DNA of 14,309 bases, taken from NCBI GenBank assembly GCA_934526125.1, contig CAKSZU010000052.1, forward strand, positions 1-14,309, read 5' to 3'. Within the stretch, counting starts at the first letter, position 1, and each line of letters begins with the position of its first letter. Below, piece by piece: positions 6,273 through 12,605 of the stretch. The notes below the pieces were generated by a model that was given only the letters and a program-made list of their open reading frames with translations, was not told the DNA's origin and made no database searches. Made by a program: the position numbers and the translations under genes. The DNA comes from an uncultured Faecalibacterium sp. (GTDB lineage: Bacteria; Bacillota; Clostridia; Oscillospirales; Ruminococcaceae).

Positions 6273-6293
6273 CGGAGTTTTATCGTCAGAAAT

Positions 6294-9200
6294 TTATGCG
6301 TTTTCCGGCTCGTCCTTCTTCCTGCGGTAACGCAGGACTGTCAGAACGACCAGAACGAGGATCAGACCGCCGCAGACGCCATCCACAGCGTAGATGACCT
6401 TCTGGTAAGGCTCGACCTTTGCCAGATAGCGGCTGCCCGGCATACCGCCGTTCATTGCCTTGGAATTTGCAATGGTGTAGAGGATATTGTGGACTGCCTC
6501 ACGGCCATAGTGGTAATCCGAGACATCATCCTTGTTGAAGGTATAGCGTGCACCGGAGGGCAGATTCGTCAGCTTGCCGTCTGCACCAGCCTGAATCATC
6601 TGACCCGCATCCATAAAGACGCCGGTATTGGCATTATCCGTAATGATGAAGCCATGGAAGCCCCACTCGTTGCGCAGCAGACCGGTGATAAGGTTGTAGT
6701 TGCCGCCGGCCCAGGTGTAGCCAACGCGGTTAAAGGAAGTCATAATACCGGTGACAGAGGGGATCTCGGTGGCTGCGTTGCTGTAAGTCCCATCACCGTT
6801 GTCCTTTGCGTAGTTCATCTCGACCTTGTCGGACTTGACGCACATCTCAAAGGGTTTCAGATAAATCTCACGGGCAGCCTGCTCGTTCAGGAAGGTTGCG
6901 ATGCTGTACTGACCTTCACGGTCACCGCGGTGGTCTTCCTGATCGTTGATCGCATAGTGCTTGACGAAGACATACATACCGCGGGATGCAACGCCCTCGC
7001 ACTCGAGGGAAGCAACATGGCCGCCGATAAAGGGATCTTCCGAGTAATACTCGCTGTTGCGGCCGGAGAATGCGGTACGGTGCATATTGACCGCAGGGGC
7101 ATACCAGCCATCAACATCCAGATAGTAGGACTCGTCGCCGATGTTCTGGCCGTAATGGGTCGCCAGATCATCGTTATAGGTCTGTGCCAGAACGATGACA
7201 CCGCAGTGGGTGATGTTCATGCTGAACACAAAGTTGCCGTTTGCATCGAAGCCGTAGTTCAGCAGTCCGGTTGCAGAGTCGCGGTCGGTTGCAGAGGGCT
7301 TGTCCACGGACTTAATCGCCGCCGTACCGTAACCGGACTGGGTAATGAGGGTCTGGTAATCGTCCGGGGTCAGCTGATCCAGCAGGTCATCCCACTTGGG
7401 ATCGTTGTAATCCAGACCGCGCATGTCGATCAGTCCAAGGCCGTTGTTCTTGCCGTAGGTGATCTCGTCGGTCAGAGTGGAAGGATCCGTGGGATTCAGG
7501 GAATCAAAGGAATCCATCTGGGCGAGGTCTTCGTCGCTGATGGTCTTATAGTAGGTGTAGGATGCGGGGTTGCCGTTGGCATCGGTGCCGTTGATGGGGT
7601 TGCCCCAGGTGCTGATCTGATCACTGACCTCGCCATCGGTGGTGGGCCAGGTGCCGGTCCAGTCGCTGCGGGACAGGTACTGGAAGCCGCCGTTTGCTTC
7701 ATCCAGCTGGTTGGTGATCTCGACGCCGGTGGTGGTGTCGTTCTTGTAAGTGGTGGTGTCCACCGTGCCGTTATCAGGGGTGTAGGTGGCAACAAATTCC
7801 ACGTCGCCGTCTGCGGTCATGCCATCAGCAACGGTCTTGCCCTTGACTGCAAGGATATTGTTGACAGCATCGTGTGCATTCTTGGCGGCCGTGATATAGT
7901 AATCACCGGCATCCAGAATGTAGGTCTTGGCGGTGGTGTAGTCGTAGGACTTCAGCTGTTCCTTATCAAAGGTGACCTTGACAGTTTCGCTTGCGCCCGG
8001 AGCCAGCTCCGAAGTCTTGGCATAACCCACCAGCTCCACAGCGGCCTTTTCGACCTTGTTCGCCTTGTCGTAATCGGTATAGGGACTCTGTGCGTAGACT
8101 TCCACAACATCCTTGCCTGCCACAGAACCGGTGTTCGTGACCTTGACCGTCACGGTGCAGGTATCGCCGTCCCAGCTGGCATTGTAGTCCGACCAGTCGA
8201 AATCAGTATAAGACAGACCATAGCCGAAGGGATACATTACGGCATCATCATAGTTGTAATCGCCTGCATTGCCCTGACCGAGGACTTTATCCTCGTAGCG
8301 GGTCTCATAGTAGCGGTAACCGACATAAATGCCCTCTTTGTAGCTGACATAGTTGTACTTGGTCAGGTTGCCGTCCTCATCATAGTAAGCAAAGTCACCG
8401 AAGTTCTGTGCAGCGGGGCTGTTCATGGCATCCACTTCATAGGTATCAACGGTACGGCCGGAGGGGTTGACCTTGCCGGAGAAGATCTCCGCCAGCGAGC
8501 ACAGGCCGTAATCGCCCATGGCAGGTGCGGAAATGACCGTGTGGATGCTGGGATAATTCTCCACCCAGCTCAGATCCACTGCCGCGCTGGAGTTGAGCAG
8601 AAGCACCACATCGTCGAAGTTGTCGTTCAGGTACTGGAGAATTTCCAGCTCGACAGAGTCCGGTTCGAGGTAGGTCTTGGTTTTGTCTTCCTCAACATCG
8701 GTATGGTTGTACATGGAACGGGGCATATCGCGGCCCTCGCCTGCCACACGGCTGAACACGAAGACAGGGACCGTGCCCTGCATGGAATCCGTCAGGCCCG
8801 GCTCTGCTTCGATCACGGAAAGCGGGCATTCGTTGATGGAGAAGTCCTCATCATCACCATAGGACACAGAACCGACGCCCAGACCGTAGTCCTTGCCGTT
8901 GCCCTCGGAGTAGAACTTCCAGAGGTCTTCATTGACCCCGAACCCGGCATCCTCAAATGCCGTTTTCATATCGACCTTGTTGCCGCCGATATAGCTGACT
9001 GCCGAATGGCTGACAAAGCTGAACGTGGTATCCGTGCTGTACGGCATTTTTCCGGCATCGTTCTTCAACAAGACAATACCTTCTGCCGCAATCTGCTTGT
9101 TCAGGGCAACTTCATCTTCCACAAGCGCGTCCAGCGTGTCAAAACCGGGCTTGCTGTATTCCATGTCAATGCCGTCGGTCTTGGCCGCACTGTTATCGAT

Positions 9201-9365
9201 TCCGCTGCTCTTCAGCTTCAGAATGCTCTCCACACTGCTTGCGTTGGGCGGGATCAGCGTATTGGCCGCAAAAATGCCTGCCGCCAGCGCAACACACAGT
9301 ACACCAGAAACAGCAGTTTTAACGGTTTTGACCACCGTTTTTCTGCCCTTCTTTTTCTCTGCCAT
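6294..9365 (-). CDS. Membrane-anchored glycoside hydrolase family 3 enzyme with permuted domain order
   Basis: This 1023-residue protein has reversed GH3 order, as known for some Ruminococcus albus and Butyrivibrio beta-glucosidases. A Lys-rich start (KKKGRKTVVKTVKTAV) leads into membrane span 1 (about 16-39). The alpha/beta sandwich follows at about 90-310, with acid/base candidate E210 in VAGEGRDMPR. A fibronectin-III-like domain covers about 400-500, then a linker. The barrel lies at about 640-960: DSATGL (D696; others have DGP), SGRNSEYYSEDP (R769), FVKHYAIND (K802-H803) and GFIITDNANTG (nucleophile D910). Span 2 at about 990-1012 is followed by RYRRKK. By the positive-inside rule both ends are cytosolic and the whole enzyme faces outward. 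The start is ATG 9365 because AAGGAGA lies 9 nt before it; an in-frame GTG at 9398 precedes that ribosome site. It probably releases glucose or similar residues from glycosides at the cell surface. Confidence 0.92.
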   Translation of the reverse strand: MAEKKKGRKTVVKTVKTAVSGVLCVALAAGIFAANTLIPPNASSVESILKLKSSGIDNSAAKTDGIDMEYSKPGFDTLDALVEDEVALNKQIAAEGIVLLKNDAGKMPYSTDTTFSFVSHSAVSYIGGNKVDMKTAFEDAGFGVNEDLWKFYSEGNGKDYGLGVGSVSYGDDEDFSINECPLSVIEAEPGLTDSMQGTVPVFVFSRVAGEGRDMPRSMYNHTDVEEDKTKTYLEPDSVELEILQYLNDNFDDVVLLLNSSAAVDLSWVENYPSIHTVISAPAMGDYGLCSLAEIFSGKVNPSGRTVDTYEVDAMNSPAAQNFGDFAYYDEDGNLTKYNYVSYKEGIYVGYRYYETRYEDKVLGQGNAGDYNYDDAVMYPFGYGLSYTDFDWSDYNASWDGDTCTVTVKVTNTGSVAGKDVVEVYAQSPYTDYDKANKVEKAAVELVGYAKTSELAPGASETVKVTFDKEQLKSYDYTTAKTYILDAGDYYITAAKNAHDAVNNILAVKGKTVADGMTADGDVEFVATYTPDNGTVDTTTYKNDTTTGVEITNQLDEANGGFQYLSRSDWTGTWPTTDGEVSDQISTWGNPINGTDANGNPASYTYYKTISDEDLAQMDSFDSLNPTDPSTLTDEITYGKNNGLGLIDMRGLDYNDPKWDDLLDQLTPDDYQTLITQSGYGTAAIKSVDKPSATDRDSATGLLNYGFDANGNFVFSMNITHCGVIVLAQTYNDDLATHYGQNIGDESYYLDVDGWYAPAVNMHRTAFSGRNSEYYSEDPFIGGHVASLECEGVASRGMYVFVKHYAINDQEDHRGDREGQYSIATFLNEQAAREIYLKPFEMCVKSDKVEMNYAKDNGDGTYSNAATEIPSVTGIMTSFNRVGYTWAGGNYNLITGLLRNEWGFHGFIITDNANTGVFMDAGQMIQAGADGKLTNLPSGARYTFNKDDVSDYHYGREAVHNILYTIANSKAMNGGMPGSRYLAKVEPYQKVIYAVDGVCGGLILVLVVLTVLRYRRKKDEPENA

Positions 9366-9374
9366 AGTTGCTGT

Positions 9375-9381
9375 TCTCCTT
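9375..9381 (-). promoter_or_regulatory. Ribosome site deciding the start of the large GH3 gene
   Basis: AAGGAGA on the - strand lies 9 nt upstream of ATG 9365. An in-frame GTG at 9398 would place this site inside the coding sequence and has no ribosome site of its own, so ATG 9365 is preferred. Confidence 0.8.
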
Positions 9382-9394
9382 ATCTTTCGCTTCC

Positions 9395-9412
9395 TCACAG
9401 TCCGGACTGTGA
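9395..9412. repeat. 18-bp perfect palindrome in the leader of the large GH3 gene
   Basis: TCACAGTCCGGACTGTGA is a perfect dyad centred between 9403 and 9404. It lies about 33-50 nt downstream of the predicted transcription start and 14 bp before the ribosome site. It could be an operator for a repressor acting as a roadblock, or a leader hairpin. It has no U run, so it is not a terminator. Confidence 0.7.
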
Positions 9413-9422
9413 AACATCACTC

Positions 9423-9460
9423 CGAGAGCGTCCTCTCGTTTTCCTGCACAAAGTATAGCA
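9423..9460 (-). promoter_or_regulatory. Extended -10 promoter and first leader hairpin of the large GH3 gene
   Basis: TGCTATACT on the - strand (9460-9452) is a near-ideal extended -10. The sequence 17 bp upstream (GACCCT) is not a -35, so the promoter probably needs the TG extension or an activator. A dyad TTGTG-N6-CACAA at 9549-9564 lies about 95 bp upstream and could be an activator site. Just after the predicted start near 9445, CGAGAG-GACG-CTCTCG (9438-9423) forms a 6-bp hairpin with a tetraloop. Confidence 0.6.
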
Positions 9461-9594
9461 CACCTTTGTTTTTCAGGGTCATCCCCTGCATAATCTGTCA
9501 CTTTCGCCGCACAATCTGCAAAAAGTTTCATTTTTATTTCAAATTCTATTGTGCTTATTCACAACAAACATCCTGCTTCGTTTGTGCAACTTGC

Positions 9595-9622
9595 AAAAAG
9601 GACAGGGATCACTCCCCGTCCT
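9595..9622 (-). terminator. Terminator overlapping the 3' end of the histidine kinase gene
   Basis: Arms AGGACAGGGA (9599-9608) and TCCCCGTCCT (9613-9622) form a 10-bp stem with one G-U pair on the - strand and the tetraloop GTGA. It is followed by TTTTT (9599-9595). The kinase TGA stop (9611-9609) is the last three bases of that loop, so the final codons form one arm of the terminator. Confidence 0.92.
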
Positions 9623-10925
9623 CCGGTTTCGGTTGCGTCTGACCCTTGGGCAGCGGCAGCAGCACCCGCAGGGTGAACCACTGGTTCTCCCAGTGCAGGG
9701 TCATGCTGCCGCCGTGCTGCTGGGCCACGGTGCGCAGGCTTTTCAGGTCGTAGCCGCCGTGGGCGCTGCGGGTGGGCAGGCCGTCCGGGCCAAGCTCCAC
9801 GGGCCGGGCGCAGAAATTCTCCACCCGGAGCATCAGAAAACCGTTCTGCACATAGACCGCCGTGCGGATGAGCCGCTTTTCGGGGTCGGGCTCGGCGGCG
9901 CAGCTCTCGATGGCGTTGTCCAGCGCGGTGCCCACAAGGGTGCAGATCTCCCGGGTGGTCAGGAAGCCCAGCGCCCGGCCGTCGGCCACGCTGGTCATCC
10001 GGATATCCCGCTCCTGACACTCCATGCTCTTGGCCGTCAGCATGGTGTCCAGCACCGGGTTGCCCGTCTTGTTCTCGGCCTCGTACTGCAGGATGCCCGA
10101 CTCCATCCGGGCCAGGGCCGCGTCCTGCTTGGCGCGGTCGCGCTCGGCACGGATATCGGCGATCTGCACTTTCAGCTCATGATACCGCCGGTTGATCAGC
10201 TTGATGCCCTCCTTGCTCCGCTTGTACTGCTCGTACTGGCGGTGCAGAACGCTGTCCATGGCGGCCAGCTCTTTGTGGAGGGCGGCCTCCCGCAGCTGGT
10301 CGTGCTGGACGGTCAGGATCAGGACGCCGCAGAAATCCACCAGTGTGCGGATGTAGTAAAGGATCATGTCGGGCGCGCCGTCCCCCAGGAACAGCAGGTT
10401 GCTCACCGTGAACACGGTGGCCGCCATCACAAAGGCCACCAGCGCGGCCTTGTTGCTGATCTCCAGCCGCCCGCTGGGGCGGGGGCGGCGGTGTTCCAGC
10501 CAGAACACGGTGCCGTACACGGCCCCGTAGACCGCCGCCAGCAATGCCAGCGCCAGCGGATGGGCCCCGCTGCGCAGCGGGAAGAGCCAGCAGTGGAACT
10601 GCCACTCCACGCTGGCGGCAAACTCGGCCAGGATAAAGGCCCGGGCCGTGATGTAGAGGGCTTCCAGCCAGTTGATCTCCCGGGCAGCCCAGAGGTAGGC
10701 GTAGAGCATGGCCACCGCCGCCAGCATACAGGGGATCCACAGCGCCAGCGGCACGATGCCGGTCTCGTGGAGGAACACCCCCAGCACCGCGACCCACACC
10801 GCCGTGACCGCAGCCGTGGCCCGGCGGCCGAACCGCAGCGGCAGCGACCCGGCATAGAGCAGCACCGCCAGCACCTCGGCCAGGGCAGTGTACAGGCGGG
10901 GAATGTTGGGCAGTACCGTCATCAT
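9609..10925 (-). CDS. GHKL-type sensor histidine kinase (AgrC/ComD-like)
   Basis: This 438-residue protein has six likely membrane segments in residues 8-205. A coiled-coil-like helix follows (about 208-245), with the phosphoacceptor box RRYHELKVQIADIRAE (H249). The C-terminal GHKL ATPase has its N box at GTALDNAIESC (N337) and a G box at HGGYDLKSLR (389-398). The H box lacks the usual DLKNH form and reads HELKVQ, as in many Clostridial members of this class. It would sense an extracellular signal, often a peptide in AgrC-type proteins, and phosphorylate the LytTR regulator encoded just upstream. Its ATGA start overlaps the regulator's stop by 4 bp (10922-10925), so the two are translationally coupled. 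No autoinducing-peptide or AgrB-type gene is visible in the window, so the signal is unknown. Confidence 0.92.
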   Translation of the reverse strand: MMTVLPNIPRLYTALAEVLAVLLYAGSLPLRFGRRATAAVTAVWVAVLGVFLHETGIVPLALWIPCMLAAVAMLYAYLWAAREINWLEALYITARAFILAEFAASVEWQFHCWLFPLRSGAHPLALALLAAVYGAVYGTVFWLEHRRPRPSGRLEISNKAALVAFVMAATVFTVSNLLFLGDGAPDMILYYIRTLVDFCGVLILTVQHDQLREAALHKELAAMDSVLHRQYEQYKRSKEGIKLINRRYHELKVQIADIRAERDRAKQDAALARMESGILQYEAENKTGNPVLDTMLTAKSMECQERDIRMTSVADGRALGFLTTREICTLVGTALDNAIESCAAEPDPEKRLIRTAVYVQNGFLMLRVENFCARPVELGPDGLPTRSAHGGYDLKSLRTVAQQHGGSMTLHWENQWFTLRVLLPLPKGQTQPKPEDGE

Positions 10926-11632
10926 ACGCCCTCCCCGCCGATGTAATCGGTCAGTGCGGCCAGGAACGCCTTGCGCTTCGGGCGGCTGACCTGCAGCTCG
11001 TAGGGGCCCACCTCCACGGTGTTCTGCTGCACGGCCTTCACCTGGGCCAGATTGACCAGATAACCGCTGTTGCAGCGGGCAAAGGGCCGGTCGGTCAGCT
11101 TTTCCTCCAGCGCTTTCAGGGCACCGGGGGCGGCGAACTCGCCCTCTTCGGTGTAGAAGCGGACCCGGTGGCCCTCACTCTCGATGTAATAGATGCTGGC
11201 CGTATCCAGCCGCCGCAGGCCGCCCTCCACGGGCACCGCCAGATAGTGCCGGGCCCGGCGGCGCAGCTGGGCCTCGGCTTTCTGCAGCTGCTGGGAGAAG
11301 GCGAAATAGGGCACCGGCTTCAGCACATAATCCAGCGCCCCCACCGCATAGCCCTTGATGGCATACTGGGCCATATTGGTGATGAAGATGAGGTTCACCT
11401 CGTTGTCCAGCGCCCGGATGCGCTGTGCCGTCTCCATCCCGTCCAGATGCTTCATCTCCACGTCCAGCAGGATCAGGTCGTAGACGGGGCGGTAGTCGTC
11501 CAGGATCTCGATACCATCCTCAAACAGATGCACCTCGAACTCTGTCCCGTACTGGCGGGTATACCGCTGCACATAGCCTTCCAGCTGCTGGCGCACAGCC
11601 GCCTCATCTTCCACGATCGCAATGCGGATCAC
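10922..11632 (-). CDS. LytTR-family response regulator
   Basis: This 236-residue protein has a REC domain at about 1-120, beginning IRIAIVEDEAAV with the acidic pair E8-D9. The phosphoacceptor is D57 in LILLDVEMKHLDG, and the conserved Lys sits in DYVLKPVPYF. A C-terminal LytTR DNA-binding domain covers about 135-232: IYYIESEGHRVRFYT, then FARCNSGYLVNLAQVKAV, then LQVSRPKRKAFL. I start at GTG 11632 because GGAGG (11645-11641) is 8 nt upstream and the protein then begins right at the REC strand. The upstream in-frame ATG at 11674 lies in the palindromic leader. It forms an overlapping pair with the GHKL kinase and presumably activates target promoters when phosphorylated. Targets are not identifiable here; the GH3 unit downstream is only a candidate by position. 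Confidence 0.93.
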   Translation of the reverse strand: MIRIAIVEDEAAVRQQLEGYVQRYTRQYGTEFEVHLFEDGIEILDDYRPVYDLILLDVEMKHLDGMETAQRIRALDNEVNLIFITNMAQYAIKGYAVGALDYVLKPVPYFAFSQQLQKAEAQLRRRARHYLAVPVEGGLRRLDTASIYYIESEGHRVRFYTEEGEFAAPGALKALEEKLTDRPFARCNSGYLVNLAQVKAVQQNTVEVGPYELQVSRPKRKAFLAALTDYIGGEGV

Positions 11633-11640
11633 GCCCCGCA

Positions 11641-11648
11641 CCTCCCCT
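11641..11648 (-). promoter_or_regulatory. Ribosome site deciding the GTG start of the response regulator
   Basis: AGGGGAGG on the - strand (11648-11641) lies 8 nt before GTG 11632. The alternative ATG at 11674 would begin inside the CCGG palindrome and has no ribosome site. Confidence 0.75.
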
Positions 11649-11657
11649 GTTCTGTCG

Positions 11658-11676
11658 TTTTGCCGGTCCGGCAAAA
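11658..11676. repeat. 19-bp inverted repeat in the leader of the two-component operon
   Basis: TTTTGCCGG and CCGGCAAAA (11658-11666 and 11668-11676) flank a single central T. The site lies about 7-25 nt downstream of the predicted transcription start. It is placed as an operator for a dimeric repressor or as a leader hairpin; no U run follows in the direction of transcription. Confidence 0.65.
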
Positions 11677-11689
11677 AACCTTTGGTTTC

Positions 11690-11718
11690 ATTATACCGAA
11701 CTGCCGTGGGATTTTCAA
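11690..11718 (-). promoter_or_regulatory. Near-consensus promoter of the two-component operon
   Basis: On the - strand, TTGAAA (11718-11713), a 17-bp spacer and TATAAT (11695-11690) match sigma-A consensus at 11 of 12 bases. The predicted start is near 11683, leaving about a 50-nt leader before GTG 11632 that contains the 19-bp palindrome. Confidence 0.87.
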
Positions 11719-11733
11719 CGCCCCTTCCCCCGC

Positions 11734-11771
11734 AAAAAGAAAGAGACAGCGTCCGGAACGGACACTGCCTC
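11734..11771 (-). terminator. Terminator of the sugar-phosphate isomerase gene
   Basis: A 13-bp stem pairs GAGACAGCGTCCG (11743-11755) with CGGACACTGCCTC (11759-11771); two positions are G-U on the - strand and the loop is 3 nt. It is followed on the - strand by TTTCTTTTT (11742-11734). It lies about 17 bp after the isomerase stop and just before the next promoter. Confidence 0.92.
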
Positions 11772-11788
11772 GTGGGACGGATGGACGA

Positions 11789-12427
11789 TCAGTCCAGCAG
11801 GCTGCGGATGCAGGCGGCCAGCTCTTCGTCCTTGCAGGAAGCGAAGAACAGCTCGCGGAACTTTTCCCCGGCAATGGCACCCTTCAGCAGGTCCTGGTCG
11901 ATGCTCTTCAGGCACTCGATGAGGGGCTTGAAGGTGGCGGCGCGGACGCCGTCCAGGATCTTCTTGTTCCGCTGCTCGGGCTCCACACGCTCCTTGGGGT
12001 AGCCCTGGCCGTGGCCGAAGCCGAACAGCTTTTCGAAGCAGTATTCGAGGTTCAGCTCGCCGCCCCAGCCGAAGCCCTTGGCAAAGGGCATGGCAACGGC
12101 GTTGCCGTCGTTGACATGGGCGAAGGTGTAGGCGTCCACAGGGTCTTCCACATGGCCGCAGATGACGCCCGGGAAGCTGTTCAGGGCCAGCATGGCACCC
12201 TCGCCGGTGCCGCAGCCGGTGATGACGTAGTCGGCCGCGCCGCTGTTGAGCAGGATGGCGGCAAGGATGCCGCACTGCACATAGGTCAGCTGGGCTGCAT
12301 CGTCGGCGGCGTACATACCGTAGTTGACGACCTCGTGGCCCATCGGCTCCACGACCTTCTTCAGCGCAGCCTCGATGATGCCGTTCTTGGCGGCCTGACT
12401 GTTCTCGTTGATGAGTGCGATCTTCAT
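11789..12427 (-). CDS. RpiB/LacA/LacB-family sugar-phosphate isomerase
   Basis: This 212-residue protein begins MKIALINENSQAAKN. Its family-defining core is YVITGCGTGEGAMLALNSFP (68-87); C72 and the GTGEG loop match the catalytic Cys and phosphate-binding loop of RpiB-fold isomerases. It is longer than RpiB (about 150 residues): the extra C-terminal part after about residue 150 (EPEQRNKKILDGVRA onward) is typical of a Firmicute subgroup. The fold interconverts aldose and ketose forms of a phosphorylated sugar. Candidate substrates are ribose 5-phosphate, galactose 6-phosphate, or, in the related DhuI group, an unsaturated-uronate product; sequence alone does not decide. ATG 12427 has AGGAGG 8 nt upstream. 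It is monocistronic, with its own promoter and terminator. Its neighbours are treC and the two-component system, with no other pentose-phosphate genes. Confidence 0.85.
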   Translation of the reverse strand: MKIALINENSQAAKNGIIEAALKKVVEPMGHEVVNYGMYAADDAAQLTYVQCGILAAILLNSGAADYVITGCGTGEGAMLALNSFPGVICGHVEDPVDAYTFAHVNDGNAVAMPFAKGFGWGGELNLEYCFEKLFGFGHGQGYPKERVEPEQRNKKILDGVRAATFKPLIECLKSIDQDLLKGAIAGEKFRELFFASCKDEELAACIRSLLD

Positions 12428-12466
12428 AGGGAAAACCTCCTGTTTTTGTAAGTCTTGTTCAGCTTC

Positions 12467-12495
12467 AGTATAGCAGAACCCGCCCCAAAAGTCGA
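12467..12495 (-). promoter_or_regulatory. Extended -10 promoter of the sugar-phosphate isomerase gene
   Basis: On the - strand, TCGACT (12495-12490), a 17-bp spacer and TATACT (12472-12467) preceded by TGC. The -35 matches 4/6. The TGCTATACT motif is identical to that of the large GH3 promoter. The predicted leader is about 35 nt and carries AGGAGG at 12441-12436. Confidence 0.75.
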
Positions 12496-12538
12496 TACGG
12501 AGATGGGCTGTGCAGGGGACGGGATCGTCTGCTTCCGT

Positions 12539-12587
12539 AAAAAACAACATGCCCGGCTGTTATGAAAATCATAAGCAGTCGGACATG
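12539..12587 (-). terminator. Terminator of the treC gene
   Basis: A long stem pairs CATGCCCGGCTGTTATGA (12548-12565) with TCATAAGCAGTCGGACATG (12569-12587). It has about 17 pairs, one mismatch, one bulge and a 3-nt loop. On the - strand it is followed by TTGTTTTTT (12547-12539). It lies about 20 bp beyond the treC stop. Confidence 0.9.
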
Positions 12588-12605
12588 GTTTTCCGTTTAT
12601 CTGTT

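Noticed and set aside
9366..9398. In-frame GTG at 9398 as the start of the large GH3 gene
   Set aside because: It has no ribosome site, lies within the 18-bp palindrome region and would bury the good AAGGAGA site inside the coding sequence.
5580..9458. A 1292-codon open frame on the + strand, opposite both GH3 genes
   Set aside because: Same reasoning: it mirrors the codon bias of the two GH3 genes, reads as repetitive Val/Gly/Ile/Asp sequence with no recognisable domain, and crosses a terminator, a promoter and two gene boundaries.
9509..9600. Near-identical TGCAAAAAG stretches at 9517-9525 and 9592-9600, considered as LytTR direct-repeat sites
   Set aside because: The 75-bp spacing does not fit the roughly two-turn spacing of LytTR sites, and one copy is part of the kinase terminator. 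A 9-bp AT-rich match is plausible by chance.
11168..12451. A 427-codon open frame on the + strand opposite the response regulator and isomerase
   Set aside because: It overlaps two genes with clear catalytic motifs on the - strand and passes through a promoter, a palindrome and a terminator; no ribosome site or domain of its own.
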